DNA from: Flavobacteriaceae bacterium UBA2540
Lineage (GTDB): Bacteria; Bacteroidota; Bacteroidia; Flavobacteriales; Flavobacteriaceae
Assembly: GCA_002340765.1 (NCBI GenBank)
Contig: DDMS01000067.1
Span: forward strand, 1-7,183
Direction of reading: 5' to 3'
DNA length: 7,183 nucleotides
Below, piece by piece: positions 1 to 6,845 of this stretch. The position numbers and the translations under genes were made by a program. The notes below the pieces were generated by a model. It was given only the letters and a program-made list of their open reading frames with translations, was not told the DNA's origin and searched no databases. Position 1 is the first letter of the stretch. Every line of letters starts with the position of its first letter.

Positions 1-36
1 CAGATGATTTGGGAAGAAATTTTCAACTTCAAATAA
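1..36 (+). CDS. C-terminal end of an unidentified upstream gene (partial)
   Basis: Frame 1 is open from the window edge and reads QMIWEEIFNFK before a TAA stop at 34-36. Only eleven residues are visible, too few to name a family. The next gene starts 34 bases later on the same strand with no terminator between, so the two are probably cotranscribed. Small lipoproteins like the next gene often follow a TonB-dependent outer-membrane receptor in flavobacteria. That is a guess from context, and this C-terminus does not end in the aromatic residue typical of an outer-membrane beta-barrel. Confidence 0.5.
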   Translation, partial: QMIWEEIFNFK

Positions 37-70
37 AAATTAATTATTAAAAATTTTAAAAAACAAAAAT

Positions 71-628
71 ATGAAAAAATATATTTTAGTATTTAGTACA
101 ATGATTGCAATGACGCTAACATCTTGTTCAAATGATGATCCAGAAATCATCAATGAAGAGGAAGTAATCACTACTTTAGAAGTAACTTTAATTCCACAAG
201 GTGGAGGAACAACAGTAACTTTAGTAAGTCGTGATTTAGATGGAGATGGACCCAATGCTCCTGTTGTCTCTGTTTCTGGAGCATTACAGGCCAATAAAAC
301 ATATGCTGGAACTGCTAAAGTGTTGAATGAAACAGAAACTCCTGCTGAAAACATTACTTTAGAAGTGGAAGAAGAAGGTGATGAGCACCAATTTTTCTAT
401 ACGTTTTCTAATAGTATCGCAACTGTAGCTTACACAGATCAAGATAAAAATGGAAGACCCATTGGAATTACTTTTAATTTAACAACAACCTCTGCTGGAA
501 TTGGAAACTTGACAGTGACTTTGCGTCATGAGCCAAATAAAAATGCTACTGACGTTGTTGGAGGAAATATCACAAATGCTGGTGGAGAAACAGATGTGGA
601 AGCAACTTTTAATTTGAACGTAAATTAA
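71..628 (+). CDS. Small acidic lipoprotein, probably cell-surface, function unknown
   Basis: The product has 185 residues. Residues 1-18 form a lipoprotein signal peptide (MKKY, then a hydrophobic run) ending in the lipobox L-T-S-C, with Cys19 as the lipidated residue. The mature protein begins C-S-N-D-D, close to the acidic export signal that sends Bacteroidota lipoproteins to the outer face of the outer membrane. The rest is rich in Thr, Val, Gly and Asn in alternating patterns that suggest beta strands. It also has a D-x-D-G-D-G stretch at 55-60, like a calcium-binding loop, and an acidic patch with a His at 98-106 (EVEEEGDEH). No catalytic motif is seen. I recall similar short proteins in other Flavobacteriaceae but know no tested function. 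The gene follows the upstream gene by 34 bases and ends 21 bases before a strong terminator, so it is the last gene of its operon. Metal or calcium binding is inference only. Confidence 0.85.
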   Translation: MKKYILVFSTMIAMTLTSCSNDDPEIINEEEVITTLEVTLIPQGGGTTVTLVSRDLDGDGPNAPVVSVSGALQANKTYAGTAKVLNETETPAENITLEVEEEGDEHQFFYTFSNSIATVAYTDQDKNGRPIGITFNLTTTSAGIGNLTVTLRHEPNKNATDVVGGNITNAGGETDVEATFNLNVN

Positions 629-649
629 TTTTTCACAAATAATTGTATG

Positions 650-681
650 ATAAAAGCGGGTTTTTACTCGCTTTTATTTTT
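650..681 (+). terminator. Intrinsic terminator after the lipoprotein gene
   Basis: An 11-pair stem (650-660 with 667-677, including one G-T wobble) encloses a six-base loop TTTTTA. It is followed by five T residues in 677-681, the first of which closes the stem. The core pairs are ATAAAAGCG with CGCTTTTAT. It faces the end of the lipoprotein operon. It also lies directly before the next gene, with only nine bases between the T run and that gene's ATG. Confidence 0.85.
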
Positions 682-690
682 CTTTGCAGT

Positions 691-1464
691 ATGTATGTAG
701 AACACAAAGGCGCGCGCATTTTTTATGAAGTTGAAGGCACAGGAAATGCCCTTATTTTGATTCATGGTTTTTTAGAAAATTCAACTATGTGGAAATCAGT
801 AATCCCTTCACTTTCAATAAGAAACAAGGTGATTTCAATTGATTTATTAGGTCATGGAAAATCAGATTGTTTGGGATATGTGCATTCCATGGAACTGTTT
901 TCAGAAACCATTGATGCTGTTTTAAAACACTTAAAAATCAAAAAATGTACGCTTATTGGACATTCTTTAGGGGGTTATGTTGCATTGGCTTTTGCAGATA
1001 AAAATCCCGCAAAAGTTAAAGGATTGTGCTTGCTAAATTCCACTTCAAACGAAGATTCTGAGGATCGAAAAGACATCAGAACAAGAGCCAATAAAATGGT
1101 ACAAATCAATTTTGAGAGTATGGTGAAAATTTCGATTTCAAATTTGTTTTATCAGGAAAATGTTGCGCTTTTTACCTCTGAAATCGAAATCCTGAAAAAA
1201 GAAGCGCTCACAACCTCTTTGCAAGGATATATGGCTGCACAAGAAGGCATGAAAATAAGACCAAATAGAAATCATATTTTGACCAATGGTACTTTTAAAA
1301 AAATACTAATTATTGGCGAAAATGATCCTGTGTTGGATGCTAAAATTTCTTCAGAAGAAGCACAAAAAACAAATACTGAATTTGTAGTTTTTTCTGGTGG
1401 ACATATGAGTTATATTGAGAATAAATTGGAGTTAATCACTACTTTAAAACAATTTATAAATTAA
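691..1464 (+). CDS. Alpha/beta-fold hydrolase
   Basis: The product has 257 residues, normal for a single-domain alpha/beta hydrolase without a signal peptide, so it is probably cytoplasmic. The family landmarks are in order: the oxyanion-side HG motif at 25-26 (LILIHGF), the DLLGHGKS segment at 51-58, the nucleophile elbow G-H-S-L-G-G with Ser92, the acid Asp212 in GENDP, and the base His238 in GGHMSY. The cap region (about 120-195) is helical and not diagnostic, so the substrate cannot be named; esters or thioesters are typical for this family. The frame stays open upstream to a TTG at 643, but those extra codons run through the terminator hairpin. ATG 691 starts directly at the expected first strand (MYVEHKGARIFYEVEG) and is preferred. 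No ribosome-binding site or clear promoter is visible, so expression may come from terminator readthrough or a cryptic promoter. The next gene starts 66 bases downstream. Confidence 0.92.
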   Translation: MYVEHKGARIFYEVEGTGNALILIHGFLENSTMWKSVIPSLSIRNKVISIDLLGHGKSDCLGYVHSMELFSETIDAVLKHLKIKKCTLIGHSLGGYVALAFADKNPAKVKGLCLLNSTSNEDSEDRKDIRTRANKMVQINFESMVKISISNLFYQENVALFTSEIEILKKEALTTSLQGYMAAQEGMKIRPNRNHILTNGTFKKILIIGENDPVLDAKISSEEAQKTNTEFVVFSGGHMSYIENKLELITTLKQFIN

Positions 1465-1475
1465 AATTTATAAAT
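1451..1475. repeat. Short AT palindrome repeated at the hydrolase stop
   Basis: The 11-mer AATTTATAAAT occurs at 1451-1461 and again at 1465-1475. Each copy contains the perfect palindrome ATTTATAAAT, and the hydrolase stop codon lies between the copies. The sequence is pure A/T in an AT-rich genome, so it may be chance. It lacks the G-C core and T tract of a terminator, so the hydrolase and transporter genes may be cotranscribed. Confidence 0.4.
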
Positions 1476-1530
1476 CATTATATCGTGAAATAGTCATTTA
1501 AGTCATTAAATATTGCTAAATTTAAAAAAA

Positions 1531-2232
1531 ATGGAAACTAAAGAAGATTATTTAGAAGCTCATTATGTGCAAAGAAGTAACTGGCTTCGCGCAACAGTTT
1601 TGGGCGCAAATGACGGAATTATTTCAACTGCAAGTTTGGCAATTGGTGTTACCGCCGCAAGTTTAACGAGAGAACCTATTTTGTTGGCAACTATTGCAGG
1701 GGTTGTTGCAGGCGCACTTTCTATGGCTGCAGGCGAGTACGTTTCTGTTAGTTCACAAACAGATATTGAAAACGCTGATATCGAAAGAGAAAAAAAAGAA
1801 CTTGAGGAAATGCCAGAGATGGAATTGCAAATGCTTGCTCAAATTTATGAAGAGCGTGGTTTAAAAAAAGAAACTGCACTTATTGTTGCAAAAGAATTAA
1901 CAGAAAAAGATGCTTTAGGCGCACATGTGAGAGATGAGTTGGGCATCAATGAAATTAATCAAGCAAACCCAATTCAGGCAGCATTAACTTCTGGGGCTGC
2001 ATTTACAGTTGGTGGTGCTTTGCCTTTGTTGGTCACTATTTTTGCCCCTATTGATTTGATGGAATATTATCTTTATGGTTTTACAATTATTTCACTAATT
2101 ATTTTAGGAGTGATTTCAGCTAAAACTGGAGGGTCTAGAATAAGAAAAGCAGTAATCAGAATCGTGATTTGGGGAACAATTGCAATGGTTTTATCAGGGT
2201 TTGTAGGCTATCTTTTTGGAGTAAATATCTAA
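1531..2232 (+). CDS. VIT1/CCC1-family iron/manganese transporter
   Basis: The product has 233 residues. This family moves Fe2+ or Mn2+ out of the cytosol, in exchange for protons in the plant member; in bacteria it sits in the inner membrane and probably protects from metal excess. TM1 carries the family signature G-A-N-D-G-I-I-S (25-32, Asp28). TM2 carries L-S-M-A-A-G-E-Y-V-S (63-72), with Met65 and Glu69 at the usual metal-path positions. Between TM2 and TM3 lies the cytoplasmic helical domain (about 77-140), rich in Glu (E80, E85, E87, E90, E92, E93, E96, E98, E107, E108) and ending in H-V-R-D-E-L-G. This matches the metal-binding domain of plant VIT1. TM3-TM5 are at about 148-171, 178-197 and 207-230. 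A TTG at 1513 would add six residues; ATG 1531 is preferred because METKEDYLEAHY is the natural family start. Iron versus manganese cannot be decided from sequence. Confidence 0.93.
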   Translation: METKEDYLEAHYVQRSNWLRATVLGANDGIISTASLAIGVTAASLTREPILLATIAGVVAGALSMAAGEYVSVSSQTDIENADIEREKKELEEMPEMELQMLAQIYEERGLKKETALIVAKELTEKDALGAHVRDELGINEINQANPIQAALTSGAAFTVGGALPLLVTIFAPIDLMEYYLYGFTIISLIILGVISAKTGGSRIRKAVIRIVIWGTIAMVLSGFVGYLFGVNI

Positions 2233-2317
2233 GGTTTTATCAAGCCTTAAATAATCAATACAGATTATTAGATAAATTTTATTAATAAAAAAATCTTTTG
2301 TTTTTTAATAAAACTAA

Positions 2318-2341
2318 AAATCCCGAAATTATTCGGGATTT
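2318..2341 (-). terminator. Intrinsic terminator after odhB
   Basis: A perfect ten-pair stem (AAATCCCGAA at 2318-2327 with 2332-2341) closes on the loop ATTA. Read leftward, the stem is followed by a T-rich tail (TTAGTTTTATT), so it ends the odhAB transcript. Read rightward, the stem runs into TGCTATAATC and has no T tract beyond its own arm. It would therefore serve the converging transporter transcript poorly, though the hairpin may still slow polymerase from that side. Confidence 0.85.
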
Positions 2342-2365
2342 GCTATAATCTTTATTTTCGAAAAA

Positions 2366-3613
2366 CTATATTTCCAATGCTTTTTCAACATTATTGTTCA
2401 TCAAAATTTCGATGGGTTTTTCTAATCCTTCTTTTACAGCAACTAAAAACCCTACAGATTCTCGACCGTCAATAATTCTGTGATCATAAGAAAGTGCCAC
2501 ATACATTATTGGTCTAATCACCACTTGTCCATTTTCCGCAACAGGTCTGTTGACAATATTGTGCATTCCCAAAATTGCACTTTGAGGAGGATTGATAATC
2601 GGTGTTGATAACATAGACCCAAAAACACCACCATTGGTGATGGTAAAAGTTCCTCCAGTCATTTCATCTATAGTGATTTGGCCATCTCTCGCTCTTAATG
2701 CCAAGCGTTTTACTTCGCTTTCAACTCCTCTAAAGGTTAAGTTTTCAGCATTTCTGATAACAGGAACCATCAAGCCTTTTGGGCCAGAAACTGCAATAGA
2801 AATGTCATGAAAATCATTGATTACTTGGAAATCTCCGTCAATCATAGAATTCACTTCTGGATACATTTTTAACGCTCTCACAACTGCCAGCGTAAAAAAC
2901 GACATAAAGCCCAAACCAACATTGTGTTTTGCAGCAAAAGCATCTTTATATTTTGTGCGTAAATCAAAAATTGGTTGCATGTTTACTTCATTAAAAGTAG
3001 TTAACATGGCTGTTTCGTTTTTTACAGCAACCAAACGTTCTGCCACTTTTCTGCGCAACATTGACATTTTTTTACGCTCAGTATTTCTAGAACCGTTTGA
3101 AAGTTTTGATCCCATTGAAGGCACAGCATTTACCGCATCATCTTTGGTGATTCTTCCATCTTTTCCAGTTCCATTTACTGCTGAAGATTCAATTCCTTTT
3201 TCAGCCAGCACTTTTTTTGCTGCAGGAGATGCTGTTCCAGAAGCGTACGTTGTGGTTGGTTGTTGGTTAATAGTTGTTGGTTGTTGGTTGTTGGTTGTTG
3301 GTGATGGTTGGCTAATTGGTTTTGGTTCTTCTTTCTTTTCTGAAGATTTAGGTTGCTCATTTCCTGAAGGTTTTGCAGCACTTGTATCAATCAAACAAAC
3401 AATTGAACCCACAGCAACAGCATCACCTTCAGCTGCTTTCAAAGTAATAATTCCACTTTCTTCAGCTGGCAATTCAAGGGTTGCTTTGTCCGAATCTACT
3501 TCTGCAATTGGTTGATCTTTTTCAACATAATCTCCGTCTTCAACTAACCAAGTTGCAATTTCTACCTCTGTAATTGATTCTCCTGGAGAAGGAACTTTCA
3601 TTTCTAAAATCAT
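2366..3613 (-). CDS. odhB: 2-oxoglutarate dehydrogenase E2 component, dihydrolipoyllysine-residue succinyltransferase
   Basis: The product has 415 residues, normal for E2o. It moves the succinyl group from lipoate to CoA and forms the core of the 2-oxoglutarate dehydrogenase complex in the TCA cycle. Domains in order: one lipoyl domain (1-76) with the lipoylated Lys43 in V-D-S-D-K-A-T; a Pro/Gln/Thr/Asn-rich flexible linker (about 80-124); the peripheral subunit-binding domain (about 127-163) that holds E1 or E3; and the catalytic acyltransferase domain (about 180-412) with the active-site motif D-H-R-I-I-D-G (His378, Asp382). A single lipoyl domain and the S-Y-D-H-R-I-I-D-G-R-E-S-V-G-F motif favour the succinyl rather than acetyl enzyme, as does the E1o gene upstream. 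ATG 3613 gives MILEMKVPSPGES; a second Met at residue 5 is possible, since the lipoyl domain proper starts there. The linker contains an exact heptanucleotide DNA repeat (listed separately). The gene lies 186 bases after odhA and is followed by a terminator. The E. coli counterpart is sucB. Confidence 0.97.
   Translation of the reverse strand: MILEMKVPSPGESITEVEIATWLVEDGDYVEKDQPIAEVDSDKATLELPAEESGIITLKAAEGDAVAVGSIVCLIDTSAAKPSGNEQPKSSEKKEEPKPISQPSPTTNNQQPTTINQQPTTTYASGTASPAAKKVLAEKGIESSAVNGTGKDGRITKDDAVNAVPSMGSKLSNGSRNTERKKMSMLRRKVAERLVAVKNETAMLTTFNEVNMQPIFDLRTKYKDAFAAKHNVGLGFMSFFTLAVVRALKMYPEVNSMIDGDFQVINDFHDISIAVSGPKGLMVPVIRNAENLTFRGVESEVKRLALRARDGQITIDEMTGGTFTITNGGVFGSMLSTPIINPPQSAILGMHNIVNRPVAENGQVVIRPIMYVALSYDHRIIDGRESVGFLVAVKEGLEKPIEILMNNNVEKALEI
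3274..3301 (+). repeat. Four perfect tandem copies of a 7-base unit inside the odhB linker
   Basis: TTGTTGG is repeated exactly four times on the plus strand (CCAACAA in the coding direction). Partial copies flank it, with TTGTTGG-like sequence again at 3256-3267. Three units make 21 bases, or seven codons. In all three reading frames the repeat encodes the same cycle, P-T-T-N-N-Q-Q, so it stays open whichever way it is read. It codes for about residues 105-114 of the E2o flexible linker. Gain or loss of one unit would shift the frame. Confidence 0.9.
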
Positions 3614-3799
3614 CAGTTCTTATTTTATTTTGGCTGAAATTTTATCAGCAATTTATTAATTTTTTTTAATATTTGGACGTTTTAAAAGGCTTTCCACTAT
3701 ATCTTTTTTGGTTTGTTTTCGATAAAAATTTGTTCATTCTTTAAAAAATTTACTTGAACTGATAGCAAAAAAGGATGCCGTTTCAATACTTAACGCAAT
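3614..3799 (-). other. Gap between odhA and odhB, no recognisable gene
   Basis: This gap is long for two genes of one complex. It holds a short hairpin, GCTGA at 3633-3637 with TCAGC at 3645-3649, placed 20 bases before the odhB start. It lacks a T tract, so it is more likely a 5' mRNA structure than a terminator. It also holds a 23-codon open frame at 3666-3737 on the minus strand (see findings), which I do not call a gene. I found no convincing TTG-N-TAnnTTTG promoter for odhB here, so readthrough from odhA is the default model. Confidence 0.6.
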
Positions 3800-6553
3800 T
3801 TACTCATTATTAAAAACACTATCAATTACAGCTCTATGACGTTTTTTAAATCGTGTACTTGAACCAGCTGCAGGAACTGAATAATAGTTTAAAGAGCGAA
3901 CTTTTAAATTGACCAATTCAAAACGTTGCAACATAAAACTCCATGCACCCATATTTCTTGGTTCTTCTTGTGCCCAAATATATTCTTGAATAGCTGGATA
4001 TCTGTCAATTACTTTTTGAATTTTTTCAGTGTGTAGTGGAAATAATTGTTCAATTCTCACCAAAGCAATGTCTTCTCTTTCTAATTTTTCTCTTTCTTCT
4101 AACAAATCGTAATAGAATTTCCCTGAACAAAAAACCAATTTTATTGCATTTTTTGGGGCTAAAACATCATCAATCACTTCTTGAAATTCTCCAGTAGCTA
4201 AATCTTGAATTGAGCTTACCACTTTTGGATGACGCAATAAACTTTTTGGAGTGAAAACAATCAATGGTTTGCGATAATTTCGTTTCATTTGACGACGCAA
4301 CAAATGATAAAAATTATTTGGAGTTGTACAATTTGCAACTGTCATATTATCTTCACCACACAATTGTAAATATCTTTCAATTCTTGCAGATGAATGTTCA
4401 GAACCTTGACCTTCATATCCATGAGGGAGCAACACAACAATGCCGTTTTGAACTTTCCATTTATCTTCAGCAGCAGCAATATATTGGTCAAATATGATTT
4501 GTGCTCCGTTTGAAAAATCTCCAAACTGAGCTTCCCAAATAGTCAATGTATTTGGATGTGCCATGGCATACCCATAATCAAAACCTAAAACTCCGTATTC
4601 TGACAATAACGAATTATAAATTGTCATTTGCCCTTTATTTTCAGGATTTGTATTTAATAAATTGATTCTCTCTTCTGTGATTTCGTCACGCAAAATAGCA
4701 TGCCTGTGTGAAAAAGTACCTCTTTCTACATCTTGTCCAGAAATTCTTACATTAAATCCTTCTTCCATCAAACTTCCATACGCTAAGTTTTCTGCCATTC
4801 CCCAATCCAATTGGTTGGTTTCAAAAACCATGCTTGCTCTTCCTTCTAAAATGCGTTCTGCTTTTTTTACAAATTTTACGCCTTCAGGAACTGTAGAAAC
4901 TATTTTCGCAATATTTTTTAATTTATCTTCTGGATAGCTTGTTTTTTCTGGAGCCAACATTGCCGATAAATCTTGACGCACAAATCCTTCCCAAGTGGAT
5001 TGCATAAATTCAATTACTTTTGAATTTTTATCTTCTTTAGACAAATCAAATTCACGATCCAACATTTCTTTGAATTCCTCTGTAATTGAATCCAAATATG
5101 CATTATCAATAACTCCTTCTGATATTAATTTTTGCGCATAAATTTCTTTTGGATTTTTGTGTTTTGCAATGGCTTTGTATAATTTTGGTTGTGTAAAACG
5201 AGGTTCATCACCTTCATTATGCCCATATTTTCTATACCCTAACAAATCAATAAATACATCTGCTTTGAAACGCATTCTGAATTCTAACACCATTTCCATA
5301 GCATGGCAAACTGCCTCAATATCATCAGCATTTACGTGTAAAACAGGAGAAAGTGTGACTTTTCCAACATCTGTGCAATAGGTACTTGAACGAGCGTCTA
5401 AATAATTTGTAGTAAAACCTATTTGATTATTTACCACAACATGAACTGTCCCTCCAGTTTTATAGCCGTTTAATTTTGCCATTTGCACAATTTCATAGGC
5501 TATTCCTTGACCAGCAATTGCAGCATCCCCATGAATAATAATTGGTAATATTTTGCTTGAATCTCCGTTGTATTTTTTATCAATTTTAGCACGCGTAATA
5601 CCCTCAGCTACAGCAGCAACTGTTTCTAAGTGAGAAGGATTGGGTACTAAATTCATGATAATTTCACTCCCATTTCTGAAAGTTTTACTTAGTGTAATTC
5701 CTAAGTGGTATTTTACATCACCGTCAATATCTTCTTCTTCAAAATCTTTCCCTTCAAATTCACTAAATAAATCCCTTACTGGCTTTTTGAAAATATTTAC
5801 CAATGTGTTTAATCGGCCTCTATGAGCCATTCCTAAAACACATTCTTTTACACCAAATTTTTCCGCTGCATCTCTTAGCAAAACACTAATTCCAGGTATT
5901 AATGCTTCTCCTCCTTCTAATGAAAAACGTTTTTGACCAACATATTTTGTTTGTAAAAAATTTTCAAAAGTAACTGCTTGATTTAATTTTGATAAAATAT
6001 ATTTCTTAGCGTCTGGTGAATAATTTGGATGGTTGTCATTTTGATTCAATCGAGATTGCCACCAATTTATTTTTTCAGGATTTCTCATATACATATATTC
6101 AACCCCAATAGAATCACAATAAATAGTTTGTAAATGTTGAATAATTGTTGCCAAAGTTGTTTTTCCTAATCCTATTACTTGACCTGCAGAAAATTCTTTT
6201 TGAAGGTCTTCATTTAACAAACCAAAAGTTTCGATAGCTAAAGAGGGATGATACTGCCTTCGTTCTCTTACGGGATTTGTTTTGGTAAAAAGATGTCCTC
6301 TTGTTCTATATCCATTAATTAAATCCACCACTAAAAACTCCTTTTTAACCTCTTGAGGGATTTCTTGAGAAGATTCTTGTATTTTTATAGGACGTTCGTG
6401 ATCTTTGAAAGAATAATGCTCATTTGCTAAATCATATCCTTGAAAAAAGCTTCTCCAGCTTGGTTCAATTGCATCAGGATTTATTAAATATTGGTCATAT
6501 AAATCGGCTATAAAGCCTATGTGAGCTGCGTTTAAGAACGAAAATTTGTCCAT
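3800..6553 (-). CDS. odhA: 2-oxoglutarate dehydrogenase E1 component (thiamine diphosphate-dependent)
   Basis: The product has 917 residues, typical for homodimeric E1o. It decarboxylates 2-oxoglutarate with thiamine diphosphate (ThDP) and passes the succinyl group to the lipoyl arm of E2o. The N-terminal segment (about 1-42, SFLNAAHIGFIADLYDQYL to SWRSFFQGYD) is the conserved E2-docking region. The ThDP pyrophosphate half has G-M-A-H-R-G-R-L (241-248, His244), N-P-S-H-L-E (His308), and the Mg-ThDP motif from G-D-A-A-I-A-G-Q-G (Asp343) to N-N-Q-I-G-F (375-380). The C-terminal half has the transketolase-like pyrimidine-binding part (TFSHRHAILRD; HPNTLTIWEAQFGDF) and the E1o C-terminal domain (KPLIVFTPKSLLRHP onward). 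All key residues I can recognise are present. ATG 6553 gives MDKFSFLNAAH, the usual Bacteroidota start, and lies about 40 bases after a -7 box. It heads the odhAB operon. The E. coli counterpart is sucA. Confidence 0.98.
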   Translation of the reverse strand: MDKFSFLNAAHIGFIADLYDQYLINPDAIEPSWRSFFQGYDLANEHYSFKDHERPIKIQESSQEIPQEVKKEFLVVDLINGYRTRGHLFTKTNPVRERRQYHPSLAIETFGLLNEDLQKEFSAGQVIGLGKTTLATIIQHLQTIYCDSIGVEYMYMRNPEKINWWQSRLNQNDNHPNYSPDAKKYILSKLNQAVTFENFLQTKYVGQKRFSLEGGEALIPGISVLLRDAAEKFGVKECVLGMAHRGRLNTLVNIFKKPVRDLFSEFEGKDFEEEDIDGDVKYHLGITLSKTFRNGSEIIMNLVPNPSHLETVAAVAEGITRAKIDKKYNGDSSKILPIIIHGDAAIAGQGIAYEIVQMAKLNGYKTGGTVHVVVNNQIGFTTNYLDARSSTYCTDVGKVTLSPVLHVNADDIEAVCHAMEMVLEFRMRFKADVFIDLLGYRKYGHNEGDEPRFTQPKLYKAIAKHKNPKEIYAQKLISEGVIDNAYLDSITEEFKEMLDREFDLSKEDKNSKVIEFMQSTWEGFVRQDLSAMLAPEKTSYPEDKLKNIAKIVSTVPEGVKFVKKAERILEGRASMVFETNQLDWGMAENLAYGSLMEEGFNVRISGQDVERGTFSHRHAILRDEITEERINLLNTNPENKGQMTIYNSLLSEYGVLGFDYGYAMAHPNTLTIWEAQFGDFSNGAQIIFDQYIAAAEDKWKVQNGIVVLLPHGYEGQGSEHSSARIERYLQLCGEDNMTVANCTTPNNFYHLLRRQMKRNYRKPLIVFTPKSLLRHPKVVSSIQDLATGEFQEVIDDVLAPKNAIKLVFCSGKFYYDLLEEREKLEREDIALVRIEQLFPLHTEKIQKVIDRYPAIQEYIWAQEEPRNMGAWSFMLQRFELVNLKVRSLNYYSVPAAGSSTRFKKRHRAVIDSVFNNE

Positions 6554-6591
6554 ATAATAGTTTGCGCTTTTTAGAAAGCTTATTATTTGTG

Positions 6592-6599
6592 CAAAAATA
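6592..6599 (-). promoter_or_regulatory. Putative odhA promoter, -7 element
   Basis: On the minus strand this reads TATTTTTG, an exact match to the Bacteroidota -7 consensus TAnnTTTG, followed by CAC as often seen. I see no TTG at the expected -33 distance, so the match is partial. Transcription would start near 6585, giving an odhA leader of about 30 bases. Confidence 0.6.
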
Positions 6600-6672
6600 C
6601 AATTTTTAAGATTAAAGCCTTGTTTTTTGTAATATTAATAATTAAACTTTTATTAAAAAAATAAAAATATTT

Positions 6673-6702
6673 TTGCCTATATATCAAAAAGATATATATT
6701 TG
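6673..6702 (+). promoter_or_regulatory. Promoter of the tRNA operon
   Basis: TTG at 6673-6675, a 19-base spacer, and TATATTTG at 6695-6702 fit the Bacteroidota sigma-A (RpoD) consensus TTG-N17-23-TAnnTTTG exactly. The predicted start, near 6709, is about 24 bases before tRNA-Asn. An inverted repeat (6678-6698) fills most of the spacer. Confidence 0.8.
6678..6698. repeat. Inverted repeat inside the tRNA promoter
   Basis: TATATATC (6678-6685) and GATATATA (6691-6698) are perfect eight-base arms around AAAAA. The repeat lies between the -33 and -7 elements and covers the first half of the -7 box, where a repressor or activator would act. The arms are nearly all A/T, so chance is a real alternative. 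Confidence 0.6.
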
Positions 6703-6732
6703 CACTCGCCAAACACAAATTGTGTAGCAAAC

Positions 6733-6806
6733 TCCTCCTTAGCTCAGTTGGTTAGAGCATCTGACTGTTAATCAGAGGGTCCTTGGTTCGAGCCCAAGAG
6801 GAGGAG
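6733..6806 (+). tRNA. tRNA-Asn (anticodon GTT)
   Basis: This is a 74-base cloverleaf. The acceptor stem TCCTCCT (6733-6739) pairs with AGGAGGA (6799-6805), with discriminator G6806. The D arm is GCTC...GAGC. The anticodon stem TCTGA/TCAGA has the loop CTGTTAA and anticodon GTT at 6767-6769. The T arm CTTGG-TTCGAGC-CCAAG is complete. The bases after the discriminator are CAA, so CCA is added after transcription. It is first in a three-tRNA transcript. Confidence 0.97.
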
Positions 6807-6810
6807 CAAA

Positions 6811-6826
6811 ATAAACAATGGTTTAT
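6811..6826 (+). other. Small hairpin in the tRNA-Asn/tRNA-Gly spacer
   Basis: ATAAAC (6811-6816) pairs perfectly with GTTTAT (6821-6826) around the loop AATG, five bases after tRNA-Asn. It has no T tract and so is not a terminator. It may help RNase processing between the two tRNAs. Confidence 0.4.
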
Positions 6827-6845
6827 CTGCTTTATTTAAAAGTCT

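Noticed and set aside
643..690. TTG start extending the hydrolase by 16 residues
   Set aside because: These codons are the terminator hairpin itself, and the family's first strand begins right at ATG 691.
1513..1530. TTG start extending the VIT-family transporter by six residues
   Set aside because: The added residues come from A/T-rich leader sequence, and ATG 1531 gives a natural family start.
2277..2290. Perfect palindrome TTTTATTAATAAAA between the transporter and odhB
   Set aside because: It is A/T only with no loop or G-C core. It is expected by chance in this composition and too weak to act as a terminator.
3175..3390. A 71-codon minus-strand frame overlapping the odhB linker in another phase
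   Set aside because: It stays open mainly because the heptamer repeat reads the same in every phase. The remainder is low-complexity Gln/Asn/Lys sequence.
2817..3515. A 232-codon plus-strand frame opposite odhB
   Set aside because: It is the complement of a fully conserved E2o gene, and its product is a composition-driven string with no motif. The same reasoning removes the other frames antisense to odhA, odhB and the lipoprotein gene.
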